This document shows, one piece after another, positions 34,940 to 43,369 of a stretch of 64,000 nucleotides of DNA. The notes beneath the pieces were generated by a model. It searched no databases and was not told where the DNA came from. It saw only the letters and a program-made list of their open reading frames with translations. The stretch comes from Lachnospiraceae bacterium (GTDB lineage Bacteria; Bacillota; Clostridia; Lachnospirales; Lachnospiraceae). The stretch spans positions 1,489,672-1,553,671 of the forward strand of contig LR698958.1 in NCBI GenBank assembly GCA_902381685.1, read 5' to 3'. Numbering within the stretch: position 1 is the first letter of the stretch; each line of letters opens with the position of its first letter. A program made the position numbers and the translations under genes.

Positions 34940-36655
34940 CTATTGATAATTCTGTATGACAATCTGCAGCGTTTTCCGCCCCATATATTCATTGACGGTC
35001 GGATAATATGTAATGTTTATTTTCCCGTTTTTGTTTTCGATTGTATCCATAACTCTCCCGACATCACCGAAATACATTCCTTCCATCTCTGTTCCATACA
35101 TATCGGAAAGCTGCAGTTTCAACACATTTTTATTTTTTCCTAATATTCTTGTTCCCCTTATCTGTATATCCTTTTCGGCAAATACAGGTTTAGGATTCCC
35201 TTTTCCAAAAGGCTCTAAACATTCCAGTTCCTCAATAAGCGTTTCACTTACATAGGAAAGCGGCAACTGCATGTCAATAGAAACTTTTTCGTACAATTCG
35301 TCCTCACTTAACTCACAGTTTTCATTTAATCTTTTCCGGAATAAATCAATGTTCTCAATCGGAATGGAAAGCCCTCCGGCTAGTTTATGTCCACCGAATT
35401 TCTCAAGTAAATCTTTGCACTTATTCATTTCCTCATACATATGATAAGCATCTATTGAACGGCCTGAGCCTTTTGCCCCCTCCTCCGCATTCGTCAGAAC
35501 AAAAGTAGGTCTATGATATTTCTCGCGGATTCTTCCCGCAACAATTCCCGCAAGACTTTCGTGGCAATCCGGAAGATAAATCACCAGCACTGTATCCTCT
35601 TTTAGAGAAGTATTTTCCACCTGCTCAACCGCCTCTTCAACAGCCTCCGCCGTCATCTCTTTTCGACTGTCATTCAGCGCCTTTAAATCTCCTGCGAGTA
35701 TATCCGCATCAGCCTTTGTTTTTGCCCGCAATAGTTCTAATGCTCTCTTAGCCGTATCCAATCGCCCGCTGGCATTTAAACACGGTCCAATCACAAAACC
35801 GATATGATATGACGACAATCTGTCCACTTCCACTCCCGTACATTCTATAAGTGATTTCAAGCCCAAATTTTTTGTCTTCTTTATCTTCTCCAGTCCATAT
35901 TTCACAAAAATGCGGTTTTCTCCGATTAGATCCATGACGTCGCCCACAGTGGCAATCGCCACATTTTCAATAAGATACTCTATCTCTCCCGCATCTCTTC
36001 CTTCCACATTAAACAACGTTTCCACCAGTTTATACGCAACACCGGCTCCACATAAATGTGGGAAAGGATATTCACAGTCTTCTCTTTTTGGGTCTATCAC
36101 CGCGTCAGCGTGTGGGAGAAGATAGCGTATTCCTTCCTCCGTCTCCTCGTACGGCACTTCATGATGGTCTGTCACAACAATCGTCATACCAAGACTTTTC
36201 CCATAGGCGATTTCTCCCCCGGCAGCAATGCCATTGTCACATGTGATAATCGTGTCCACACCGTCCTCGAACGCTCTGTCAATTAAAGTTTTATTCAACC
36301 CATACCCGTCTTTCATTCTGTCCGGAATATCCACACTTACGTCCCCGCCAAGTTTTTCTATCCCTTCCAGCAAAATGTATGTGGCGTTAATTCCGTCAAT
36401 ATCGTAATCTCCTATAATCCGAATCGATTTTCTTTCCTGAATCTTTTCTCTAATAATGTCAACGGCCACAGACATATCTTTCATCAGTATACCATCATAT
36501 AAATTTTCCACATTTCCATTCAGGTAAAATTGTATTTCATCATCTCCCACTATATCCCTATTGCGGATAAGTCTGGCGATAACCGGATTGATATGGAACT
36601 TTTGACTGATTTTTTGAAAATCAGCGCCTTTTCGTGTTAAAAACCATTTTTCCAT
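34940..36655 (-). CDS. recJ: single-stranded-DNA-specific exonuclease RecJ
   Basis: A 571-residue 5'-3' exonuclease of the DHH family. The first metal motif is GDYDIDGINA at 82-91, the DHH motif is DHHE at 163-166, and a DHHA1-type region with GGHKLAGG is near 420. A C-terminal OB-fold segment follows (about 465-570). It is at the short end of the RecJ range. It is separated from secDF by a strong hairpin. Confidence 0.95.
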   Translation of the reverse strand: MEKWFLTRKGADFQKISQKFHINPVIARLIRNRDIVGDDEIQFYLNGNVENLYDGILMKDMSVAVDIIREKIQERKSIRIIGDYDIDGINATYILLEGIEKLGGDVSVDIPDRMKDGYGLNKTLIDRAFEDGVDTIITCDNGIAAGGEIAYGKSLGMTIVVTDHHEVPYEETEEGIRYLLPHADAVIDPKREDCEYPFPHLCGAGVAYKLVETLFNVEGRDAGEIEYLIENVAIATVGDVMDLIGENRIFVKYGLEKIKKTKNLGLKSLIECTGVEVDRLSSYHIGFVIGPCLNASGRLDTAKRALELLRAKTKADADILAGDLKALNDSRKEMTAEAVEEAVEQVENTSLKEDTVLVIYLPDCHESLAGIVAGRIREKYHRPTFVLTNAEEGAKGSGRSIDAYHMYEEMNKCKDLLEKFGGHKLAGGLSIPIENIDLFRKRLNENCELSEDELYEKVSIDMQLPLSYVSETLIEELECLEPFGKGNPKPVFAEKDIQIRGTRILGKNKNVLKLQLSDMYGTEMEGMYFGDVGRVMDTIENKNGKINITYYPTVNEYMGRKTLQIVIQNYQ

Positions 36656-36685
36656 CTGTTTTCCTGCCTTTATCCATAAGACGAA

Positions 36686-36709
36686 ACGGGGGATTAACCA
36701 ATCCCCCGT
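36686..36709 (-). terminator. terminator after secDF
   Basis: Perfect 10-bp stem ACGGGGGATT / AATCCCCCGT with loop of 4. The T tract is modest on the minus strand (TTCGTCTTAT). Confidence 0.7.
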
Positions 36710-36721
36710 CCTGTCTTTTTC

Positions 36722-38860
36722 TTATTTTTTCACGAATTTTTTCTTCAGTACATACCACAATGAACCTGTGATGCAAACTGATGAGTACGCTCCCACAACT
36801 ACACCTACCATAAGCGGTGCTGCAAATTCTTTTACGGAACTTACACCTAAAACATAAAGTACCGCTACCATGACAAATGTTGTAAATGATGTATAAATAC
36901 TTCTTGTGAGTGTCTGTGTAATACTCTTATTAACCACATCTTCAAGACTGTCTTTTCTGCGTCCTGCTTTTAATTCTTCACGAATTCGGTCGAAGATAAC
37001 GATCGTCGCATTGATTGAATATCCGACAATTGTCAGCATACATGCGATAAATGTATTACCAACGGAAACTCTTGCGATTGCATAGAACGCCAATACAACT
37101 AATACGTCATGAAGTAATGCAATAATCGCACTGCTTGCAAATCTAAAGTCTTTAAATCGCAGCCAAATGTAAATAAGCATGCATACCGTTGCAATCAATA
37201 CGGCGACAATAGCGTCCGATCTCATTTCCGAACTTACCGTTGAACTGATGTTGCTGTAAGTAATTTTTTTCTCATCTACTTTAAAGTTATCAACAAGCGC
37301 TTTATTTAACGCTTCACGTTTATCCAAATCCAATGCTTGTGTTTTTATGATAACCTGTTTTGTTCCTTTAACTTTCTGCATCTGCACATTTTTGTCACCT
37401 GTCACTTTTTCAATAACCGGTGTCACTTTTGAATCTAACTCTTTGATAGAGAAGTCTTCATTAAAGGTTACATTTGTTGAAGTACCGCCTTTAAATTCAA
37501 GGCTGTAATTTAAAATATCATTACCCTGTGATTTCTGAACGCCCATTGCTACAAAACCGCTCAATGCAAGCGCAATAGAAACGGCAAAACAAATTTTTCT
37601 CTTTCCGAGGAAATTAATTGTTTTTCTTTCTTTCTGAACGCCGTATAATTTTTCGCTTTTAAGTCCCACTGCATAGAATGCAAAAATAATTATACGTGTT
37701 ACAACAAGCGCCGTAAACATAGAAACAACGATACCTAAAGCCAATGTCTGTGCAAATCCTTTTACAGTACCTGTTCCTTTCAATCCCAATACCAACGCAG
37801 CGATTAAAGTAGTGATATTTCCATCTAAGATAGCAGATAACGCTTTTTGGAAACCTTTTTTCAACGCTGTCTTAACATTTTTACCTTCTCCCAACTCTTC
37901 TTTTACTCTGGCGAAGATAATAACGTTTGCATCTACTGCCATACCGATACCGAGAATAATACCTGCAATACCCGGTAATGTTAATGTAATGTCAAATGCG
38001 TTTAATAATACAAGAATAATTCCTGTGTAAATGCATAACGCAATACTTGAAGCAAGTCCCGGAAGGAGATATACAGCACACATAAATACAAAGATGATTG
38101 CCAATCCGATTGCACCTGCCATCAAACTCGTGCTGATTGCTTCTTCACCGAGTTGCGCACCTACAACGCTTGAGTTAATCTCTTCCAACTCAACCTGAAG
38201 TCCACCGATACGGATAGTTGAAGCAAGTTCTTCCGCTTCCTCATATGTAAATGAACCTTCGATAACAGCCTGTCCGTTTGTAATTGCACTGTTTACCGTA
38301 GGACTGCTGATAACCTGTCCGTCATATACGATGGAAATCGGCTTTCCTAAATTTTTCTCCGTTGCCTCAGCAAATTTCTTTTTACCTTCTTTTGTCATCT
38401 CAAGCGAAACCATGTTCTTTTTATTTCCGGAATTATCTTCCTGAATCTGTGCTGTCGCACTCTTAACATCTGTTCCGTCCAATACAACGTTTCCTTCAGA
38501 ATCCTGGAATTCCAATGAACCCGGTTTTCCAAGTTCTTCCAACACTTTGTTTGCATCTGTTACACCCGGGATCTCGATAGAGATACGGTCATCACCTTCC
38601 TGGTAAACCCCTGCCTCCGTGCTGTACTGTTCAACACGTTTCTGCAATTTGTAAACAGTATCGCTCATTTCTTTTTCTGTCGGTTTTTCACCTTTTGCCT
38701 GGTAAGTAATACTTACCCCTCCTGCCAGGTCAAGACCTAACTTAATGTTTTTTGCCGCCCCAATATGTCCGCTTCCGAATCCGACAGCTGTTGTGAATAC
38801 GAGAAGTCCTGTCAGAACAGTCACTAGGAGCAGGCTGATGACGCCTTTGCTTTTTTTCAT
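36722..38860 (-). CDS. secDF: protein translocase SecD-SecF fusion
   Basis: A 712-residue membrane protein joining SecD and SecF, an RND-fold proton-driven helper of Sec secretion. The SecD part has the first helix (about 8-28), a periplasmic domain with DLAGGVSITYQ and VQEYSTE-like P1 region, then helices with AGIILGIGMAVDANVIIFARVKEEL near 310. The SecF part starts near 405, with LEFKGGTSTNVTF and YSINATIVIFDRIREEL near 625. About 12 helices in total. It follows the SCIFF maturase gene by 3 bases, a conserved clostridial arrangement. Confidence 0.96.
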   Translation of the reverse strand: MKKSKGVISLLLVTVLTGLLVFTTAVGFGSGHIGAAKNIKLGLDLAGGVSITYQAKGEKPTEKEMSDTVYKLQKRVEQYSTEAGVYQEGDDRISIEIPGVTDANKVLEELGKPGSLEFQDSEGNVVLDGTDVKSATAQIQEDNSGNKKNMVSLEMTKEGKKKFAEATEKNLGKPISIVYDGQVISSPTVNSAITNGQAVIEGSFTYEEAEELASTIRIGGLQVELEEINSSVVGAQLGEEAISTSLMAGAIGLAIIFVFMCAVYLLPGLASSIALCIYTGIILVLLNAFDITLTLPGIAGIILGIGMAVDANVIIFARVKEELGEGKNVKTALKKGFQKALSAILDGNITTLIAALVLGLKGTGTVKGFAQTLALGIVVSMFTALVVTRIIIFAFYAVGLKSEKLYGVQKERKTINFLGKRKICFAVSIALALSGFVAMGVQKSQGNDILNYSLEFKGGTSTNVTFNEDFSIKELDSKVTPVIEKVTGDKNVQMQKVKGTKQVIIKTQALDLDKREALNKALVDNFKVDEKKITYSNISSTVSSEMRSDAIVAVLIATVCMLIYIWLRFKDFRFASSAIIALLHDVLVVLAFYAIARVSVGNTFIACMLTIVGYSINATIVIFDRIREELKAGRRKDSLEDVVNKSITQTLTRSIYTSFTTFVMVAVLYVLGVSSVKEFAAPLMVGVVVGAYSSVCITGSLWYVLKKKFVKK

Positions 38861-38863
38861 TTT

Positions 38864-40267
38864 TTACACCCTTTCCTTATCTGCTAATGCAGCTTTTATC
38901 ATAATTGCGCATTCCACACGTTTTCTCTCCATTTCACAACTTACATCGTATGCATTGTGAATAGAACCGTGGAATTTATATGAATTTGCCATGCAGCCGC
39001 CACTGCAATAAAATTTCGCAAAGCAATTTTTACATTTCTCTTTTGAATATACACTGCAGCCTCTGAATTCGTCCGCAATTTCAGGTTTCGTAATTCCCTC
39101 ATCGACATTTCCCATAAGGAAATCTTCTTCACCTACAAACTGATGACACGGATATAAATCTCCCCACGGAGTAACAGCTAAATATTCCGTTCCCGAACCA
39201 CAACCTGATAAACGTTTCGCAACACAAGGACCTCCGTCCAAATCAAGCATAAAGTGGAAGAATGTAAATCCTTTTCCTTCTTTTTCACGTTTAACCATTT
39301 CTTTTGCCAGTGCATCATACTCTTCAAAAATCTGTGGAAGATCCTTTTCTCTAATCGAATAGAAATCACTCTCTTCTCCCACTACCGGCTCAATGGAAAT
39401 CTGTTCAAATCCTAAATCCGCAAAATGCAAAACGTCTTTTGAAAAATCAAGATTATCTCTCGTAAATGTTCCTCTGATATAATATTTCTGCTGGTTACGG
39501 CTATCTGCAAGTTTCTGGAATTTTGGAACGATCAAATCGTAACTTCCTTTTCCATTTCTGAAAGGACGCATCTTATCGTTGACTTCCTTTCTTCCGTCCA
39601 GACTTAACACCACGTTATCCATTTCTTTATTAACAAATTCCTGTACTTCATCATTTAAAAGCACACCGTTTGTTGTCAAAGTGAATCTGAAGTTTTTGTT
39701 ATGTATTTTCTCCTGCTCTCTTCCGTAGGCAACTAAATCTTTTACAACCTGCCAATTCATTAATGGTTCTCCGCCAAAGAAATCCACTTCCAAATTTCTT
39801 CTGTTACCCGAATTTGCAATAAGAAAATCTAATGCTTTCTTCCCTACTTCGTATGACATTAACGCCCTTCGTCCGTGATATTCTCCTTCTTCCGCAAAAC
39901 AATATTTGCAGGCCAGGTTACAGTCATGAGCAATGTGAATGCAAAGCGCCTTTACAACTGTCTTTCTTTTCTTCACTTCTCCTATATATTCTTCGTAAAC
40001 GTCCTTTGTGAATAATTGTCCTGCTTTTACAAGTTCTTTAATATCTTCAAATGCCTCAGCAATCTCTTCCACCGGATATGTCTCTCCCAAGTCCGTTTCC
40101 ATCTTCTCCAGCGTTTCATTCTGCTCAAGCAATTCCATATTATCTTCCACGCCTAGTTTATTCAAATAGTCGATAATATCGTAACACATATCGTCCACCA
40201 CATGAACAGAGCCGCTGTTGACATCTAAGACAATATCGTACCCGTTATTCTTGTACTGATGAATCAC
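38864..40267 (-). CDS. SCIFF peptide maturase (radical SAM/SPASM thioether synthase)
   Basis: A 467-residue radical SAM protein that installs thioether crosslinks in the SCIFF ranthipeptide. The [4Fe-4S] SAM site is C116, C120 and C123 in CNLACKYC; FFGGEPLMNW follows near 165. The C-terminal SPASM region carries C.VYSKEKCKNCFAKFYCSGGC, providing auxiliary cluster cysteines. The N-terminal 90 residues form a precursor-recognition-like domain. The substrate peptide gene is 93 bases upstream. Length matches the family. Confidence 0.95.
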   Translation of the reverse strand: MIHQYKNNGYDIVLDVNSGSVHVVDDMCYDIIDYLNKLGVEDNMELLEQNETLEKMETDLGETYPVEEIAEAFEDIKELVKAGQLFTKDVYEEYIGEVKKRKTVVKALCIHIAHDCNLACKYCFAEEGEYHGRRALMSYEVGKKALDFLIANSGNRRNLEVDFFGGEPLMNWQVVKDLVAYGREQEKIHNKNFRFTLTTNGVLLNDEVQEFVNKEMDNVVLSLDGRKEVNDKMRPFRNGKGSYDLIVPKFQKLADSRNQQKYYIRGTFTRDNLDFSKDVLHFADLGFEQISIEPVVGEESDFYSIREKDLPQIFEEYDALAKEMVKREKEGKGFTFFHFMLDLDGGPCVAKRLSGCGSGTEYLAVTPWGDLYPCHQFVGEEDFLMGNVDEGITKPEIADEFRGCSVYSKEKCKNCFAKFYCSGGCMANSYKFHGSIHNAYDVSCEMERKRVECAIMIKAALADKERV

Positions 40268-40309
40268 AATTTTTCTCCTTTCCTTATGTAAACATTTTCT
40301 GCCTTAACA

Positions 40310-40335
40310 AGAAAAAACAGCGACCGAAGCCGCTG
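40310..40335 (-). terminator. internal terminator between SCIFF precursor and maturase genes
   Basis: Minus-strand CAGCGGC-TTCG-GTCGCTG (40335-40318) has a 7-bp stem with a UUCG tetraloop, followed by T6. It should let most transcripts stop after the precursor and a minority continue into the maturase gene. Confidence 0.82.
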
Positions 40336-40360
40336 CCCAGTTCTGACTATGCAATCGCTA

Positions 40361-40504
40361 TTATTTCTTCTGTTCGCAAGTCTGATTTCCTACTGTGCAT
40401 GATGTCTTACATGCTGACTGGCAAGATGTCTGACATTCTCCACAGCCACCTTTTTTCACTGTATTATTTAATGTCTGTGCATTTAATGTTTTGATGTGTT
40501 TCAT
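40361..40504 (-). CDS. scfA: SCIFF ranthipeptide precursor (six cysteines in forty-five)
   Basis: A 47-residue precursor below usual ORF length limits. It starts MKHIKTLNAQTLNNTVKKG and has six cysteines at 21, 24, 28, 32, 36 and 43, in the pattern C-x2-C-x3-C-x3-C-x3-C-x6-C, with Ser/Thr/Gln residues between as acceptor sites. This is the SCIFF family signature. AAGGAGG precedes the start by 7 bases, and a promoter lies 36 bases further up. The maturase is next downstream. The family is near-universal in Clostridia; its biological role is unsettled. Confidence 0.95.
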   Translation of the reverse strand: MKHIKTLNAQTLNNTVKKGGCGECQTSCQSACKTSCTVGNQTCEQKK

Positions 40505-40539
40505 ATCAATTCCTCCTTGATTATACATTAACTTGTTTC

Positions 40540-40568
40540 ATTATAACACAGTACATTCCGTTTTTAAA
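40540..40568 (-). promoter_or_regulatory. promoter of SCIFF precursor
   Basis: Minus-strand TTTAAA (40568-40563), 17-base spacer, TATAAT (40545-40540). Confidence 0.65.
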
Positions 40569-40583
40569 GTCTTTTTTGCAACT

Positions 40584-40617
40584 ATTCAGCCGTCAATTCG
40601 AGTTTGCACGGCTGAAT
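40584..40617. repeat. 10-bp perfect inverted repeat between TIGR04086 and SCIFF genes
   Basis: ATTCAGCCGT (40584-40593) and ACGGCTGAAT (40608-40617) with a 14-base loop. No T tract follows on either strand in the right place (the T6 lies before the repeat when read on plus). It could be a weak terminator for the upstream gene or an operator. Confidence 0.6.
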
Positions 40618-40659
40618 AATTATCATACCCCGAACGAAAACCTGTTTGTAAACGAAAGG

Positions 40660-41034
40660 TTATGAAACCATTCCGCCAAGCATTCCGCCTCCCGCACAGA
40701 GTAAAAGTGTCGTTATCAGATTTGTTCCGTTGCTCTGCAATTGATGATTGACCGCAAAGGAAACGGCAAAAAGCAGCAGAAAATAGATTACGCCTAAAAT
40801 AAGCCCCCAAACGAACCGCTGTTCTTCGACAAGTTTTCCCATAATGAATCCGCCTGTAAAAGTGGAAATAACATATGTCGCAATAATTCCCATAGTCACT
40901 TTTTGCTCGTCTAAATCTATTTTATACAGTAAAAGTGCCAGTATCATCAGCAGAACCCCCGTCACCACATACCCTGCCAACAACGCCTTTAACAGCCATA
41001 TCCCTTTTGATTCTTTTTTCTCTTTCTTCCCCAC
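40660..41034 (-). CDS. TIGR04086-family membrane protein
   Basis: A 124-residue protein with four hydrophobic segments (about 13-33, 44-65, 72-92, 98-122) after a charged N-terminus GKKEKKESKG. It matches the small membrane protein family regularly encoded beside SCIFF genes in Clostridia. The start is GTG, with GGAGGAG six bases upstream. No enzymatic motif is visible; a role in handling or export of the modified peptide is only suggested by gene neighbourhood. Confidence 0.78.
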   Translation of the reverse strand: MGKKEKKESKGIWLLKALLAGYVVTGVLLMILALLLYKIDLDEQKVTMGIIATYVISTFTGGFIMGKLVEEQRFVWGLILGVIYFLLLFAVSFAVNHQLQSNGTNLITTLLLCAGGGMLGGMVS

Positions 41035-41096
41035 AAAAACTCCTCCTTCACCTCTGTTCTAACACAATGTATGATTGTCCGAGGAGTTTTATACCT

Positions 41097-41645
41097 TTAC
41101 TGCTCCATTTGTTTTCCTAAAAATCCGGCCCCTGTCTGCGCCAGTATCCTCTCTAAGTCACCAAATTTTTTACCGTCATTTTTGTCAAGCAAAATAACCG
41201 CTCCAATCACGTCCCCACCACATATGACGGGACTGACCGCCTGAGAAGTATACTCATGCATTTCTCCATCAACAATTTTCACATAGTTTTTGCTTCCGCA
41301 CTCCGCCACAAAAGATTTTCTCATTTCCATCACTTTTCTTAATTCATGGGTTATTCCTTTTTCTAAAAGAGATTTTTTCCCACTTCCCGAAACCGCAACT
41401 ATCTGCTCCGTATCCGCAATACAGACCGTATACCCTGTCGCCGCCGACAAACTATCCGCATACTCGCACGAAACACTGTGCAATTCTCCGATTGGAGAAT
41501 ATTTTTTCAAAATAACCTCACCGTTTCTGTCCGTAAAAATTTCCAGAGGATCGCCCTCTCTTATTCTTAATGTTCTTCGTATTTCTTTTGGAATAACAAC
41601 TCTGCCCAAATCATCTATTCTTCTTACAATCCCTGTTGCTTTCAT
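41097..41645 (-). CDS. spoVT: stage V sporulation protein T
   Basis: A 182-residue transcription factor with an N-terminal AbrB-type swapped-hairpin domain (ATGIVRRIDDLGRVVIPKEIRRTL, about 2-27) and a C-terminal GAF-like domain (about 55-180, YADSLSAATGYTVCIADTE, CGGDVIGAVILLD). SpoVT tunes sigma-G dependent genes in the forespore. The start at 41645 follows GGAGG by 8 bases; an in-frame ATG five codons upstream sits on that site. Length agrees with B. subtilis SpoVT (178). Confidence 0.95.
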   Translation of the reverse strand: MKATGIVRRIDDLGRVVIPKEIRRTLRIREGDPLEIFTDRNGEVILKKYSPIGELHSVSCEYADSLSAATGYTVCIADTEQIVAVSGSGKKSLLEKGITHELRKVMEMRKSFVAECGSKNYVKIVDGEMHEYTSQAVSPVICGGDVIGAVILLDKNDGKKFGDLERILAQTGAGFLGKQMEQ

Positions 41646-41733
41646 CTTCTTTTCCTCCATTATTCTTTTCCGATTTGGAAATAGTATCTGTAAATGGAAA
41701 ATTTTTATTCATTTTGAAATACAAAAACAAACA

Positions 41734-41761
41734 TTGACTTTAACCGGTCATCTTTTATAAT
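41734..41761 (+). promoter_or_regulatory. promoter of yqeY-like gene
   Basis: TTGACT (41734-41739), 16-base spacer, TATAAT (41756-41761). Confidence 0.7.
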
Positions 41762-41791
41762 GAAAGTATATGATTTTAAGGAGGTAGAAAA

Positions 41792-42238
41792 ATGAGTAAA
41801 ATAGACGAAGTGAGAAGTGCAATGGTAACTGCCATGAAAGCAGGGGACAAAGAAACAAAAGAGACTTTATCCATGCTTTTATCCGCATTAAAAAACAAAG
41901 CTATTGAAAAACGTGCCGACCTCTCAGCCGAGGAAGAGACACAGGTTATCATGAAAGAAATCAAACAGACAAAGGAAACTTTAGAAATGACACCAGCCGA
42001 CCGCACGGAAATTGTTGATGAATGTAAAAAACGTCTCGCCGTTTTAGAGCAGTACGCACCAAAGATGATGGGTGAAGAGGAAATCAAATCCGTTATCGAC
42101 GCCACTCTCGCAGAACTTGGCATCGACGCTCCTACACCGAAAGACAAAGGACGGATTATGAAAGAGTTAATGCCTAAAGTGAAAGGGAAAGCCGACGGAA
42201 AATTAGTAAACGACTTACTTCTCTCTTTGATGAACTAA
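41792..42238 (+). CDS. yqeY: GatB/YqeY domain protein
   Basis: A 148-residue helical protein of the YqeY family, which resembles the tRNA-binding tail domain of GatB. Conserved blocks are AMKAGDKETKETLSMLLSALKNKAIEK, ADRTEIVDECKKRLAVLEQYAPKMM and the C-terminal GRIMKELMPKVKGKADGKLVNDLL. Function is not well established. It is transcribed alone between its own promoter and terminator, with AAGGAGG before the ATG. Confidence 0.93.
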   Translation: MSKIDEVRSAMVTAMKAGDKETKETLSMLLSALKNKAIEKRADLSAEEETQVIMKEIKQTKETLEMTPADRTEIVDECKKRLAVLEQYAPKMMGEEEIKSVIDATLAELGIDAPTPKDKGRIMKELMPKVKGKADGKLVNDLLLSLMN

Positions 42239-42245
42239 ATAGTTA

Positions 42246-42267
42246 GGGCGGGATTAAAATCCCGCCC
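42246..42267 (+). terminator. terminator after yqeY
   Basis: Perfect 9-bp stem GGGCGGGAT / ATCCCGCCC with a 4-base loop, then CATTATTTTAT. It may also serve the convergent PrsA-like gene. Confidence 0.8.
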
Positions 42268-42281
42268 CATTATTTTATCTC

Positions 42282-43322
42282 TTATTTCTGTTCTGTGGAT
42301 TCCTGCTGTTCAACCGTCTTTAAAGTTACTCTCTGTTTAGAGAAACTGATTTTCTTCCACTCTTTGTTGTCTACATCAATTTTCGTATCTTTCAGGAATT
42401 TGTCCACTAATTCTTCGTATTTCTTATTTTCACGTTCCGCAATAATTGTCTGTTTTTTTTCATCTGTCGCTTTTCTGTCCAACACGCTCGTCACTTTTGC
42501 AACATAGTATCCCGATGGCGCTTCAACTACGCCTGTCATCTCTCCCGCTTTTAATTTGTCAACTTCTTTAATCAAAACTTCTGAAGGATCAACATCGTCT
42601 GCGTCAAATGTTTTTGTTACCGCTTCATATCCGCTTTCTTTTGCATATGCCGCAAAATCTGCCTGTGTTTTTGCACCTTCCTGGAATTTTGTTGCTTTTT
42701 CTTTCAATGTCTTTTTCTCATCATCGCTTATTGTAGAAGAAGTTCCATTTTCTTCCGTCTTTGTAAATGTGAAAAATACATACTGCATACTCTTTTGAGC
42801 TGCTTCTTCGTCGCTTACGTTCTTATCAACATCTGCCGTCATCGCTTCTCTCATCTTGTCCTGAATTGTAAGAAGTTCCAACACTCTGCTTACCGTCTCT
42901 TTATCTGCTGAAACCACTTCTTTCGCAGCGTCTTTATTTGCTTTCAGAAATTCTTCCGCAGTCTTATCAATCTTCTGTTTCTCTTCAGCAGTCAATTCCA
43001 CTTTGTAATCTTTCATATGGTCTTCCAGTACATACAAAGTTTTCAGCGTCTCTAAAATTCTTTTCTTCATTGTATCTTCCATTGTTTCAGATTCCGCCAT
43101 CTCTGATTCCCACATATCATCGCCCATATATGTGCCATATTGCGCCTCAGCCATCGCCTGCTGATATCTGGCAAAGAAGTTTGCAACTCCCATAGATACC
43201 TTATCTTTGCCAACCGTCATTAATGTCGCCTCGTTATTTATTTTTCCGCACCCTGTAATTGCTGTTGCAGACATAGCGACCACTGTCATCAACGCAACCA
43301 TCTTCTTTCTTGTATTACCCAT
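42282..43322 (-). CDS. PrsA/SurA-like peptidyl-prolyl isomerase lipoprotein
   Basis: A 346-residue exported lipoprotein. The signal peptide (1-24) ends in the lipobox ITGC with C25 as the lipidated residue. A SurA_N-like helical region (about 30-185) precedes a parvulin-type region (about 195-305) with YVFFTFTKTEENG, AKTQADFAAYAKESGYEA and APSGYYVAKVTSVLDR. Its likely job is folding of secreted proteins outside the membrane, fitting the nearby secDF. The start at 43322 follows AAGGAGG by 6 bases. Whether it has isomerase activity is not certain. Confidence 0.85.
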   Translation of the reverse strand: MGNTRKKMVALMTVVAMSATAITGCGKINNEATLMTVGKDKVSMGVANFFARYQQAMAEAQYGTYMGDDMWESEMAESETMEDTMKKRILETLKTLYVLEDHMKDYKVELTAEEKQKIDKTAEEFLKANKDAAKEVVSADKETVSRVLELLTIQDKMREAMTADVDKNVSDEEAAQKSMQYVFFTFTKTEENGTSSTISDDEKKTLKEKATKFQEGAKTQADFAAYAKESGYEAVTKTFDADDVDPSEVLIKEVDKLKAGEMTGVVEAPSGYYVAKVTSVLDRKATDEKKQTIIAERENKKYEELVDKFLKDTKIDVDNKEWKKISFSKQRVTLKTVEQQESTEQK

Positions 43323-43369
43323 AACGTCCTCCTTAGTTTTACTAACCTCATTATTATATCGTTTTTTTC

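Noticed and set aside
40586..40810. A 74-codon minus-strand frame near the SCIFF locus
   Set aside because: It overlaps the TIGR04086 gene in another frame and runs through an inverted repeat; no ribosome site.
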